This document shows, in pieces, positions 31,401-38,684 of a stretch of DNA of 64,000 bases. The position numbers and the translations under genes are program-made. This DNA is from JADJYF01 sp050186725 (GTDB taxonomy: Bacteria; Pseudomonadota; Gammaproteobacteria; Ga0077536). The first letter of the stretch is position 1. Each line of letters opens with the position of its first letter. The notes under the pieces were generated by a model that worked only from the letters and a program-made list of their open reading frames with translations, was not told where the DNA came from and did not search any database. The stretch is taken from positions 1 to 64,000 of the forward strand of contig JBFWYG010000008.1 of the NCBI GenBank assembly GCA_050186725.1. Reading direction: 5' to 3'.

Positions 31401-33629
31401 TTCGCCGCCCGCCTCGAGGGTGAAGTCGCCGAGCCGCACCGCGCCGCCGCTGATCACGTGCACCCGGTTGATGCCGCCGTCGTTAAAGATCTGCGCCGGG
31501 ATGGCGAGCGCGAGGTCTTCGTCGTCCGCCTGGCGCGTGCCGAGGCGGATGCCCGCCGGTCCCACCGGCAGGCCGGTGCCGAGCGCGATGCTGCCGAGTT
31601 GGAACAGGCCGGCCAGCGGCCGCTCGGTGCTGAACCGCTGCCGTCCGGCGATCACCGCGCCGGGCAATTCGCGCTGCAGACGGCCCGGCGTCGCCTCGCC
31701 GCGCAGGCGTCCGTCCAGCGTCACGTCGAGCGCGCGAATGCTGAGCGAGCCGGCGTCGTAGCCGACCGTGTAGCCGGCTTCGAAGCGGCCGAGGCCCAGC
31801 GCGCGGCCGAACACGTTGTAGCGCTCGGTCACGCCCCAGCGGTTGTAGTCGACGTCGAGGAAGGGCAGTACCGCGTCGTACACCAGGCTCGGATCGGCCT
31901 CGTGGATGTCGAACACGCGGCCCTGGGAGATGAGCAGCGAGGTCTGCACGAAGCCGGGTTCGACCGAGACCAGGCCGCCGGAGAAATCGACCAGCGAGCC
32001 AGCCCCGAGATCGGCGCGATCGGCGTCGATGGTGATGCTGCCGCCGCGCGCGAGTCGCTCACTGACGCCGCGCCGCACGCCGGTAACCGCCGCGGTGACG
32101 TTGCCGACCGGCAGGAAATACTGGTCGTCGTCGGCGTCGGCCGCGTCGTTGTCGACGAAGCGCAGTTCGCGCAGATCGAAGAACACCTTGCGCCCGCGCA
32201 GCACGCCGTCGCGCTGCAGCGGGAAGTCCGCGAGTTCGTTGCCGCGCAGTTCGAGTTCACCGATGTTGGCGCTCATCGGCAGCACGCTGTCGGTGGTGCC
32301 AGCGACGTCGATGCGCGCGCCGCGTTCGAGCTTGACCTCGCCCGGCACCTCGCCGCTCACGCCGCGCAGGCTGACCTGGCCGCCGGGCGCGGTGATGCGC
32401 GCGTCGCGCTCGAGCGCGACGGTCTTGCCGACCGCCTCGACGATCGACGGGCGCTGTGGCGCGGCGTCGATCGCGCGGGTCGCGGTGTCCTGGTCCGGCA
32501 ACACCTCGGTGACGCTGCCGCGGCCGAGGCGCACGCCGAAGCTCTGCTCCGGATCGTCGGCGGCGGGCGTGGTCTGCAGCACCGCGGTGTTGATGCTGAC
32601 ATTGCCGCCGTTGTTGACGATCGCGCCGGGATTCGCCTTGTGCCGTGCCGAGAGCCGCACCGAGCCGTTGAAATTGACCGCGGTCGTGGCGCGCGCCACG
32701 CCTTCCTGGTTGACCGCCAGGCCGACCATGGAGACGTTGCCGCGCTCGGCGATGATCTCGCCCAGGTTGTCCACCCGTCCGCCGGTGTCGACCTCCACCA
32801 CCAGGCCGCGCAGGTTGGGATCGTCGGCGGCCGCGATGTAGACACGATCGTGACTGCCGGCCAGCACGGTCTGACCGTCCGGGGTCTCGATGCGGCCGGC
32901 GTTCTCGACCTTGGGCGCGACCAGCAGCACGCGCCCGCCCTTCGCGCTCGTGATGCGCGCGCCCTTCCGCACTTCGACGGCGCCGGCCGCGCCGCTATGG
33001 TCGAAAGCTGGTTCTGGCGTGGGGTTGCCGGCCGCGTCGGTCTTGCGGATGGCGGCGGTCAGTCCACCGGCGAGGAATTCCTGGTCGTCCCACAGCTTCA
33101 GGGTGGAGGCCGTCAGCGAATGGGTGTCGACCTTCGCCTGCGGCCCGAACACGATGCCGTTCTGGTTGATGACATAGACTTCGCCCGGCGCCTTCACCTG
33201 GCCGTTGATGAAGCTCTGCGGATTGGTCTTGCCGAGCACGCGGTTCAGCGCCACGGCGGCGCTGCCGAATTTCTGTTCGAATTCGACCTTGTAGCCGGCG
33301 CCGACGTCGAAGCTCTCCCAGTTGTAGAGTTCGCGCTGGCGCGGCTGGCGAATGGTCATCGTGCGGCCGTTGACCGCGCGGGCCGGCGCGCCGGGCCCGG
33401 GCGCCGCCCAACTGTTCACGCCGCCCGTGCAGTTGCCCGACGCGCACACGCGCGGCAGCTCACGACCCTGCGGTGGATTCTGCGCCGCCACCGGCCGCAC
33501 CAAGAGGGAGATCGCGAGCGAGAGCGGGAGCAGGCGCAGGGGCGCGGGGAGACGAAGCAAGGGCGCGGTCCTCGAGGACGGGGCGGTCGACCGTGGCGGT
33601 CGCGGTCGCGCGCATTGTCTTGGCGCCAT
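22476..33629 (-). CDS. Giant filamentous-haemagglutinin-like exoprotein (TpsA, DUF3739 type)
   Basis: From ATG 33629 the product is 3,717 residues. A long basic N-terminus and hydrophobic segment (LRLLPLSLAISLLV, cleavage after VAAQ ~50) form an extended signal peptide. The TPS secretion domain lies at ~85-180 (MTIRQPRQRELYNW, SFINGQVKAPGEVYVINQNG, with NQNGI at 155-159). Cys62 and Cys67 precede it. The rest is a β-helix-like series of Gly/Asp-rich repeats (for example GARIDVAGTT, GSLIDVSGAARLTAAG). The C-terminal third has features of the DUF3739 haemagglutinin family (PGIEIRSDAGRALELATDW, YRLVAGADLDSAT), and the end is SIISVEVLGFGG. It should be exported by a TpsB pore, most likely that at 2088, and act as an adhesin or surface filament. 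Upstream ATG 33677 lacks support. Confidence 0.92.
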   Translation of the reverse strand: MAPRQCARPRPPRSTAPSSRTAPLLRLPAPLRLLPLSLAISLLVRPVAAQNPPQGRELPRVCASGNCTGGVNSWAAPGPGAPARAVNGRTMTIRQPRQRELYNWESFDVGAGYKVEFEQKFGSAAVALNRVLGKTNPQSFINGQVKAPGEVYVINQNGIVFGPQAKVDTHSLTASTLKLWDDQEFLAGGLTAAIRKTDAAGNPTPEPAFDHSGAAGAVEVRKGARITSAKGGRVLLVAPKVENAGRIETPDGQTVLAGSHDRVYIAAADDPNLRGLVVEVDTGGRVDNLGEIIAERGNVSMVGLAVNQEGVARATTAVNFNGSVRLSARHKANPGAIVNNGGNVSINTAVLQTTPAADDPEQSFGVRLGRGSVTEVLPDQDTATRAIDAAPQRPSIVEAVGKTVALERDARITAPGGQVSLRGVSGEVPGEVKLERGARIDVAGTTDSVLPMSANIGELELRGNELADFPLQRDGVLRGRKVFFDLRELRFVDNDAADADDDQYFLPVGNVTAAVTGVRRGVSERLARGGSITIDADRADLGAGSLVDFSGGLVSVEPGFVQTSLLISQGRVFDIHEADPSLVYDAVLPFLDVDYNRWGVTERYNVFGRALGLGRFEAGYTVGYDAGSLSIRALDVTLDGRLRGEATPGRLQRELPGAVIAGRQRFSTERPLAGLFQLGSIALGTGLPVGPAGIRLGTRQADDEDLALAIPAQIFNDGGINRVHVISGGAVRLGDFTLEAGGELALTGSGDSRIDGQVAVPGGTVSVDLLQPPALRPSLTVTADARIDVAGRWVNDTPLLNPNGPTAPLFIHGGDVRLGAAGDLTLEAGSLIDVSGAARLTAAGELEAGHAGSIRLTSLPANAETTGTQMTLDGELLGHGLEDGGSLELRAGAFDIATIAHPERAGRVQLTPAFFASGGFTHYSLHAESTQDAADEVLIDVAPGTRVDARAESLVLGGDFNTAPTGTDFATLTGLALLPVETRPATHLAFDTQRRLYQQADARPSIVIGRGARLGTEIGGDIQLVARDRIVVDGELDAPAGGIRLELRDAGDQVGFRNEGLWLLDGAALTARGADRTFIDSEGLRTGDILAGGSITLAAARGAVVIAPEALLDVSGTVGTLERLDNSSARPEVRSERVATAAGSIELRASETLLPYGELVGRPGGAGAAGGSLRVTLDLTGRLGNAAFSGSLPDLFPEDARVLTLGERAVWQNTWVTFGDAGFEAALRTSGIDAAGRVDTSLGVHGTAAVDAAAVMAGGFDALELGARQGIAQRADGVSQFLGLPAEVRMAGTVSLDLGRELRIDAPILSSDGGRARLEAPYVQLGSTNRTFRVGGVETRNLFEPFGGAGRLDVRADTLDLVGFSSLQGFGHGTRPSSATSPVRLAARGDLRLHGLPVPPLNSNTLSALSDVQGAFETATDLTLAAAQIYPTTLSEFTVAVRGETGTLTVRGSGRASETPLSAGGVLTLAAPNIEQGGVLRAPLGRIELLAGASDATAIARARAAATVASPYDGARVVQALAAAGNQGRGDVRGAVATLAALDPSDYRLTYIGDGRYNLVRLRDGLERSIDTGGASLFTTSTIDGFRLTLRDTAQVQPGDSYLVRHGDQAVLGSNRLLAGSLTSVSGADLPVPFGQLLLENNWVLPINGVARTLDEPRIFESNPSAAALEQRPFNAPDRPWTKRIAVNGADIELAEGARLDLSGGGDLIAAEFRPGPGGSRDLLASAADGLAFALVPSLGLGPRPRDPFYTMDDALASSFAPELPAVPVADLDLTVEIGEGSALAPGRYQVLPRAYALLPGAFLVSPQTSLRDLPSDGGGVGLDGVPVVAARFAVGEGQTAQQRAIGLRVESREQVFERAEYAVATANQFFAARAAKREQLAPQLPVDGGRLVLSATDSLRLAGQLAPNAGSGRSAQVDVVADNLAVVDSLSGANDRVELLADDLNGLGAESLLLGGTRNFAESSFELDLTAREVSVAENVRLRLPELLLGAREGVDIAGRIDAVGEVKGAPSLSFRANSDGTPRSRALVRVSADGQVDLTGESAAGGIVRVRDGASLRAPGSITIDGSSDVFIDGRLASAGGSVSLNTSRISIGRVPSGTGGLVMASLDAFAASDLRLVSATSIDFHGELPDHRRFVSLVLDAEALRGFDASGAIGAGSLTLRNSGTAGAPAAGSGGGVLRIEADTLEFAGGDMAWSGFARVALSAPTVVASGDNVLASAADVDFASATLASSEGGRLALDVDGDLRLLARGAASDVYAFNGAAPTRRVAGSVGLGGRLRLAADDIELASVVRLPSGSIELEARDGDVRLGAGAVLDVAGQLRRFDTRLTGTEGGSVSLHAVTGDVVLDAGSVIDVAGTAVDARNVAAAGRLELRAPGGAVALAAGRLIGGFWTEQGNDAYTLLAPTDATVARAGHLALDLGQLDADGIAWRDLAANGFIGALDLRLREGDLAIAADQQVRAADIRLAVDRGRLDIFGTLDANAPTGGRIALAAGGDLVIDGSLHAAATARGADGGRVELASREGRITFSATGDIDVRGRRADGTASVDGLVRIIAPRGADNTSVAVDPLAGSVIGAGSIEVIANRVYAGIERIDALETATATQIGLDTLRTDNDAFALAAPGLATTLDPDGALGARLMVMPGIEIRSDAGRALELATDWALTDWRAGTAPGLLTLRAGGDLLLNGGLSDGLTQRDNLQALTNFSLDPADFGKVDMLLDGASWSYRLVAGADLDSATSNGAPAVAAANALAVRDDGEGDLRLANNRRVRTGTGSIELAAAGDVRYLGNGAAIYTMGRDAGYGNIAFDPAELDALGAFIGDFLDAQLALGFDYGSVLDGREDIAFAPYFFDRYLPGAVFGEQGGDIRIQAGGDIVGPGSTQLMTQWLVVMGGESGDVRLTVGGQELPTMWVMRPDLFRQNLGTLGGGDIAIAAGGEVSNLSVVLPTSGRPDGEGFTYLPFTGAFGNAGVNAVTELGGGNLTLRAGGDLLAPRVMVGRGSAEVRSGGRIGAPVGASVDALFALGHGSFDVVAAEGVTLEAMFNFSMMRRPLLAAPGGGTLDADTRSYFFTYGEGSALAVDSLAGDVLLENRTRSTDPLFASILGNAGVTSLDESALRIYPGSVRVRAFGGDVQLARGFQLFPDADGTLEMLAAGSITDLGFEVGRQRVTVVQSDADAGRLPSVFNPAAGSPGIGSTFLPAKQRPVSDEQRAWHATRPVHLEDDEPSMLIAEGGTIGQARPEARGFRLFLAEPGRIIAGRDILNLDFEIQHVASDQSSVVRAGRDFVYTPNRDLAGNLAQSQQERFQGALFSGPGRGLVLAGRNIDLGTSDGIVSVGNLRNFALPDTGASLHVFAGAGEGPDLARFYARYLRDLPGASAEAVPYLQALVGKDLSAEEAASMFKDLQAAQRALADAGVAPGARDVDLDLGSALSERLLALFFGELERAGVGATTTGSDDYSRGFAAIETLFPGTSREGALSLLLSRIHTEDGGDINLYVPGGSANTGAAATASVTKSENELGVVVQAQGDVRGFVRDDFLVNASRVFALLGGDILLWASEGDIDAGRGAKSALAAPPPQVVFDPASGQFVTVFPPEVAGSGIRNFAPPGTVPGNVFLFAPQGVISAGDAGIASAGNITIGAREVIGADNIDVGGTAVGVPQADIGVAAGLGSVSNVANAAARGAQDSAAENAKEAAAMAANALEQPSVSIISVEVLGFGG

Positions 33630-33751
33630 GTTAAGGATTCGTGACAGCGGGGCGGTCGCTGGCGCGACGTCGACCATTCGAGCAAGACCGGCACGCCTCG
33701 GCGCCGCGCCGTGGCGTGGCGTTGCGCGACCATGCCTTGCCGCTCGGATCC

Positions 33752-34180
33752 GTCAGGCCTGCGAACCTCGTCATGCAGCGGCTCCGTCGACCGCCCATGG
33801 ACCCTCGCTTGCGCGAGGATGACGGTGTAGTGAGGATGATGTGGACCGTTACGGACTGCCGTTTCGCCCAGGTCCGTCATGCCTGCGTAAGCAGGCATCC
33901 ATCAGCCTCGCCAACCGCCCATGCACCCTCGCTTGCTCGAGGGTGACGGTGTCTAAGCGAAGTCGCAGACCGTTCTGCCGCCAATAAGTACCCCAGGCCC
34001 GTCATTCCTGCGAAAGCAGGAATCCATCGGCCTCGCCGACCGCCAATGGACCCTCGCTTGCACCCGAGGGTGAAGGTGTAGTGAGGATGATGTAGAGCGC
34101 GACGGACTGCCGTGTCGTCCCGATCCGTCATGCCTGCGAAAGCAGGCATCCATCGGTCTCCACGGCCGCACCGACCTCGC
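33752..34180. repeat. Tandem ~125-bp composite REP-like repeats
   Basis: Units start at 33752, 33876, 34001 and (partial) 34127, i.e. periods of 124, 125 and 126 bp. Each full unit has a CCTGCG-N-GCAGG palindrome, then CATCGGCCTCGCC, then CCCTCGCTTGC with a second short palindrome, then GACGGTGTAGTGAGGATGATG. The stretch 33630-34253 between the exoprotein start and gspC contains no credible gene; small open frames there encode only repeat-derived peptides such as FAGMTD. The first ~120 bp (33630-33751) should hold the exoprotein promoter but no clear −35/−10 is visible. Confidence 0.85.
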
Positions 34181-34226
34181 CGTCAGAACGCGGGTGGGAA
34201 TCACCACACCAGCCCACGCGAAGGGA

Positions 34227-34237
34227 TGTGCTATAAC
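34227..34237 (+). promoter_or_regulatory. Candidate extended −10 of the gspCDEF operon
   Basis: TGTGCTATAAC contains an extended −10 (TG-N-TATAAC-like) 17 nt before the gspC ATG. No convincing −35 is seen. It directly follows the repeat array. Confidence 0.4.
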
Positions 34238-34253
34238 GCGCGCAATCCCGTCA

Positions 34254-35084
34254 ATGGAACCCGATGTGTCGCAAGCCGGATGGCCACCGCGCGCGGTGCT
34301 CATGCCCACCCTGGCGCTGGCGCTCACGAGCGTCCTCGCGCTGAGCTTGGTGGTGCGTACCACGCTCGCGGTGCGCGGCCTGCGCGCCGATGCGCCACGG
34401 GTCACGGCCGTGGGAGCCGCCACGGCTACTGCGCCGCCGAGCGCCACGCCCGATCTGCGCAGCCTCGCCGCGAGCGATCTGTTCGGTCATTTCGATCCGG
34501 CCAGTGACGAGGCGACCACCCGCGCGAGCGACGCGCCCACCAAGCAAGCGCCGGCGCCGCTCGCGTCGGACACTCCGCCCGACGCGCTGCCCGAGGCGAG
34601 TCTCGCGCTCAGCCTGCAGGGCATCTTGTTCGACGACAATCCGGCCGACCGCCGCGCCATCATCGGCGGCGACGGTCCGCGTATCGAGGCCCGTCGCGTC
34701 GGCGACGACCTGCGCGGCGCGACCATCAAGTTCATCGAGGCGCGCCGCGTGGTGGTCGAACAGGACGGCGAGCTGAAGGCACTGCTGCTGAAGGATCCCA
34801 AGCTCGGCGCGGGCGCCGCGCCAGGCCAGGCCGGCCTGCCGCAGGGCGCCTCCGATCCCTATGGCGCGATGCGCCGTGGCGCGGTGCCGCCCGCCTCTGC
34901 CCAGGCCTTCCAGCCGCTGCCCACCGACTACACCGAGCCCGAACCCGAGCCCGAACCCGAGCCGCCCGAGGAACTGCCCATGGACGATACGGCGACCTAT
35001 GACTACGCGCCCGAGGTCTCCGACCCCGCCGCGCTCGACAGCGAGGATCCCGCCGCCGGCATGGACGACGGCAGCTACCAATGA
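34254..35084 (+). CDS. gspC: Type II secretion protein GspC
   Basis: The 276-residue product has a short cytoplasmic start, one membrane helix (~17-36), a linker with the ASDLFGHF motif, and the homology region that contacts the secretin (LSLQGILFDDNPADRRAIIGG). There is no recognisable PDZ domain; the C-terminal ~80 residues are acidic and Pro-rich (repeated PEPEPEPE). Start ATG 34254 is preferred over the GTG/ATG-like sites upstream in the repeat region. First gene of the plus-strand half of the secretion locus. Confidence 0.85.
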   Translation: MEPDVSQAGWPPRAVLMPTLALALTSVLALSLVVRTTLAVRGLRADAPRVTAVGAATATAPPSATPDLRSLAASDLFGHFDPASDEATTRASDAPTKQAPAPLASDTPPDALPEASLALSLQGILFDDNPADRRAIIGGDGPRIEARRVGDDLRGATIKFIEARRVVVEQDGELKALLLKDPKLGAGAAPGQAGLPQGASDPYGAMRRGAVPPASAQAFQPLPTDYTEPEPEPEPEPPEELPMDDTATYDYAPEVSDPAALDSEDPAAGMDDGSYQ

Positions 35085-35191
35085 AGCGCATCATCGCAGC
35101 GCGCGCGGCGGGCCGCCGGCCCGGGCGGCCTGGCCCGTTCTGCTAACATCGCGGGCCAGTCGCGCCTCGCACTCCGGAGTATTCGAGCATC

Positions 35192-37210
35192 GTGCCTTCG
35201 ACCCCAAGACGCCCGCGCGCCCTCGCGGCCCTGCTCTCCCTGGTGCTGCTCTCCTGCCTCGCGTTGTGCTCGCCGGCGTGGGCCGAGGACGACGACGCTG
35301 AAGGCTTGGTGCCGAAGGACGACGGCACCTTCACCCTGAACCTGCGCGACGCCGACGTGCGCGCCTTCATCGCCGCCATCGCAGACGTGACCCACAAGAA
35401 CTTCGTGGTGGACCCGCGGGTGAAGGGCAACGTCACGGTGATCTCCGCCGCGCCCACCAGTCCCGACGCGCTCTACGACGTGTTCCTGTCGGTCTTGAAG
35501 GTGCACGGCTTCGCCGCCATTCCGAGCGGCAACGTGATCAAGATCGTGCCCGACGCGACCGCCAAGCAGGAGGGTCAGGACACCCCGGCAACCTATATCG
35601 CGCGTGACAACGACGCGCTGGTGACCGCCGTCATTCCGGTCAAGCACGTCAGCGCCCCCGAACTGGTGGCGGTGCTGCGTCCACTGCTGCCCCAGGAGGC
35701 TCACCTGGCCGGCCTCGCCGCCAGCAACGTGCTGGTGATCGCCGATTCAGGCGTCAACGTGCGACGCATGATGCGCCTGGTGGCGGACCTCGACACCGCC
35801 ACGCCCAAGTCGACCGAGATCTACGAACTCAAGCACGCCGACGCCGAGGAAGTGGTGAAGGTGATGAACGCGCTGTCGGGCGACCCGGCGCGGCCGCAGG
35901 CGCCCGGCCTGCCGGGCCCGCAGTTCGTGGCCTACGCGCGGACCAACACCGTGCTGATGCTCGCGCCGCCCGGCGCGTTGCAGGGCTATCGACGGCTGAT
36001 CGAGGCGCTGGACGTCCCCGATCGGGGTCCCGAGGCGGTGGAAGTGGTGCCGCTGCGATTCGCGACCGCGGCGGATCTCGTGCCGGTGCTGCAGGGCGTG
36101 CTGAGCGGTGAGTCCATGCCCCAGCAGAGCTTCGACATGGGCGGCGGCCAGAGCAACGACAGCAGCGGCGGGACCGGGCGGCGCAACGCCGTGCGCAATG
36201 CCGGTTTCGGCGGCATGGAGCCGCTCCCGGGCGGCGCCAACATCCAGGCCGATGAAGCCACCAACACCCTCATCCTGCAGGCGCCGCCGCGCCAGATGAA
36301 GATGCTGCGCGACGTCATCTCCAAGCTCGACGTGCGGCGCAACCAGGTGCTGGTCGAAGGCATCATCGCCGAACTCACCACTCAGCGTGGCACCGAACTC
36401 GGCATCCAGTGGCGCACCTCGGATACCGTCGACGGCGTCGCCACCGGTACGCGCTTTCCCGGCAACATCTCGGGCGGTATCGACGACGCGGTCACCAGCG
36501 GCCAGCTCGCGCTGTTGAACGGCTTCACGCTCGGCTACCTGCGCAACGGTGACATTCGCGCGCTGCTGCGCGCCTTCGCCGGTGACCGCTACACCAACGT
36601 GCTGTCCACGCCCACGCTCATGACCCTCGACAACGCCGAGGCCGAGATCGTGGTCGGCCAGAACGTGCCCTTCGTCACCGGCCAGTTCACCAACCAGACG
36701 ACCACGCCCGACAGTCCATTCCAGACCATCGAGCGCAAGGACGTCGGCATCCTGTTGAAGGTCAAGCCGCAGATCAACGACGGAGGCACCGTGACGCTGG
36801 AACTCGAGCAGGAGGTGTCGAGCGTCGACTCCTCCACCGCCGGCGCTGACCTCATCACCAACAAGCGCGCGATCAAGACCACGGTGCTGGTGGACGACAG
36901 TGACATCGTGGTGCTCGGCGGGCTCATTCAGAACAATCTCACTGAGAACGCGCAGAAGGTGCCGTGGGTGGGTGACATTCCGATCCTGGGCCACCTGTTC
37001 AAGAACACCCGCGACGATCACACCAAGACCAACCTGATGGTGTTCCTGCGCCCGACCATCATCACCGACCGCGAGGGCAACCACAGCACCGCGGTCGCGC
37101 GCTACGATTTCATCCGCTCGCGCCAGGACGCCGAGGAACCGCGGCGTCGCGGCAACCTGATCCACGCTCCCGCGCCGCGCCTGCCGGCGCCGGACGGTCT
37201 GCTGGAATGA
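35192..37210 (+). CDS. gspD: Type II secretion outer-membrane secretin GspD
   Basis: The 672-residue product has a signal peptide (~1-31, ending PAWA) and N0 domain (FTLNLRDADVRAFIAAIADV), three N1-N3 repeats (IPVKHVSAPELVAVLRPLL; YELKHADAEEVVKVMNAL; VVPLRFATAADLVPVLQGVL) and a C-terminal secretin domain (VLVEGIIAELTTQRGTELG, VPFVTGQFTNQ, VGDIPILGHLFKNT). It forms the outer-membrane gate for folded proteins. GTG 35192 is used; the start overlaps nothing. A 107-nt gap after gspC contains a GC-rich palindrome. Confidence 0.95.
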   Translation: MPSTPRRPRALAALLSLVLLSCLALCSPAWAEDDDAEGLVPKDDGTFTLNLRDADVRAFIAAIADVTHKNFVVDPRVKGNVTVISAAPTSPDALYDVFLSVLKVHGFAAIPSGNVIKIVPDATAKQEGQDTPATYIARDNDALVTAVIPVKHVSAPELVAVLRPLLPQEAHLAGLAASNVLVIADSGVNVRRMMRLVADLDTATPKSTEIYELKHADAEEVVKVMNALSGDPARPQAPGLPGPQFVAYARTNTVLMLAPPGALQGYRRLIEALDVPDRGPEAVEVVPLRFATAADLVPVLQGVLSGESMPQQSFDMGGGQSNDSSGGTGRRNAVRNAGFGGMEPLPGGANIQADEATNTLILQAPPRQMKMLRDVISKLDVRRNQVLVEGIIAELTTQRGTELGIQWRTSDTVDGVATGTRFPGNISGGIDDAVTSGQLALLNGFTLGYLRNGDIRALLRAFAGDRYTNVLSTPTLMTLDNAEAEIVVGQNVPFVTGQFTNQTTTPDSPFQTIERKDVGILLKVKPQINDGGTVTLELEQEVSSVDSSTAGADLITNKRAIKTTVLVDDSDIVVLGGLIQNNLTENAQKVPWVGDIPILGHLFKNTRDDHTKTNLMVFLRPTIITDREGNHSTAVARYDFIRSRQDAEEPRRRGNLIHAPAPRLPAPDGLLE

Positions 37211-38673
37211 ACGTGCCCTTCGCCTTTGCCCGCCGCCACGGCGTGTTCGTGCGCGCGGCGGAGCACGGCGAGACCCTGGTGTGCCGTCCCGGCGCGTCGC
37301 TCGCCGCGTTGGCGGAGGCGCAGCGCGTGGCGGGTGGCCTGCTGCCGCTCGCGCCCTTGAGCGACGACCAGTTCGAGACCGAACTGCAGCGCGCCTACGA
37401 AGGCGCCGCGCAGGGCAATGGCCAGAGCATGGCGGAGTTCGGCGGCGAGTTCGACCTGGCGGATCTCGCCGAGGAACTGCGCGAGCCGACCGATCTGCTG
37501 GAGAGCGCGGACGACGCGCCGATCATCAGGCTGATCAACGCGGTGATCAGCGAGGCGATCCGCGAGAACGCCTCGGACATCCACGTCGAACCGTTCGAAT
37601 CGCGTCTCTCGATCCGCCTGCGCGTGGACGGCGTGCTGCGCCAGGTGATGGAGCCGCCGGCCGCCATCGGCCCGCTGCTGGTGTCGCGCATCAAGATCAT
37701 GGCCAAGCTCGACATCGCCGAGAAGCGCGTGCCGCAGGACGGGCGCATCTCGCTTCGCATCGCCAACCGCCCGGTGGACGTGCGCGTCTCGACCATCCCG
37801 TCCGGCAGCGGCGAGCGCGTGGTGCTGCGTCTGCTGGACAAGCAGGCCGGCCGCCTGCAGCTGGAACAGATCGGCATGGACGACGAGACCACCGCCGGCA
37901 TCGACCAGATCATCCACCTGCCCCACGGCATCTTTCTCGTCACCGGCCCCACCGGCTCGGGCAAGACCACCACGCTGTACGCGGCGCTGGCGCGCATCAA
38001 CGATCGCAGCCGCAACATCATGACGGTCGAGGATCCGATCGAGTACTACATCGACGGCATCGCCCAGACCCAGGTCAATACCAAGGTCGACATGACCTTC
38101 GCGCGCGGCCTGCGCGCCATCCTGCGCCAGGATCCGGACGTGGTGATGGTCGGCGAGATTCGCGACATCGAGACCGCGCAGATCGCCATCCAGGCGAGTC
38201 TCACCGGCCATCTCGTGCTCTCGACGCTGCACACCAATTCCGCGGTCGGCGCGCTGACCCGCCTGGCCGACATGGGCACCGAGCCCTTCCTGCTGGCCTC
38301 GAGCCTGGTCGGCGTGCTGGCGCAGCGCCTGGTACGGCGCCTGTGCCCCCACTGCCGCCAACCGGTCGCGCCGGACGCGGCGCTCGCCGCGCGCCTCGCG
38401 CTGCCGCTGGCCGAGCTCGAGCGGCACACGGTGTTCGAGGCCACCGGCTGCGCGCGCTGCATGCAGATCGGTTTTCGTGGTCGCACGGCCATCTACGAGT
38501 TCGTGTCCATCGACAAGGAAGTGCGTCGCCTCATCCACGACAACGCCGGCGAGCCGGTGATCGAGGAATACGTGCGTCGCCATTCCCCCAGCCTGTTCGC
38601 CAACGGCCGCGCCAAGGTGCTGGCCGGCGAGACCACCGCCGAGGAACTCATCCGCGTCACCACCGCGAGCTGA
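37207..38673 (+). CDS. gspE: Type II secretion ATPase GspE
   Basis: The 488-residue product has Walker A GPTGSGKTTT (~246-255), an Asp box, Walker B/His box region (RQDPDVVMVGEIRD), LVLSTLHTN and the tetracysteine zinc motif CPHC...CARC. It energises pseudopilus assembly at the inner membrane. Its ATG overlaps the gspD stop (ATGA). The N-terminal domain is short, fitting 488 residues. Confidence 0.96.
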   Translation: MNVPFAFARRHGVFVRAAEHGETLVCRPGASLAALAEAQRVAGGLLPLAPLSDDQFETELQRAYEGAAQGNGQSMAEFGGEFDLADLAEELREPTDLLESADDAPIIRLINAVISEAIRENASDIHVEPFESRLSIRLRVDGVLRQVMEPPAAIGPLLVSRIKIMAKLDIAEKRVPQDGRISLRIANRPVDVRVSTIPSGSGERVVLRLLDKQAGRLQLEQIGMDDETTAGIDQIIHLPHGIFLVTGPTGSGKTTTLYAALARINDRSRNIMTVEDPIEYYIDGIAQTQVNTKVDMTFARGLRAILRQDPDVVMVGEIRDIETAQIAIQASLTGHLVLSTLHTNSAVGALTRLADMGTEPFLLASSLVGVLAQRLVRRLCPHCRQPVAPDAALAARLALPLAELERHTVFEATGCARCMQIGFRGRTAIYEFVSIDKEVRRLIHDNAGEPVIEEYVRRHSPSLFANGRAKVLAGETTAEELIRVTTAS

Positions 38674-38684
38674 GCGCGCCCGGC

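Noticed and set aside
30852..33644. Plus-strand open frame of 930 codons
   Set aside because: Antisense to the N-terminal part of the exoprotein; low-complexity translation only.
33641..34149. Short open frames in the exoprotein-gspC gap
   Set aside because: Their translations (FAGMTD, FLRKQES-like peptides) are products of the palindromic repeats.
33752..34180. CRISPR-like array
   Set aside because: Period is ~125 bp with similar sequence throughout each unit, no unique spacers and no cas genes.
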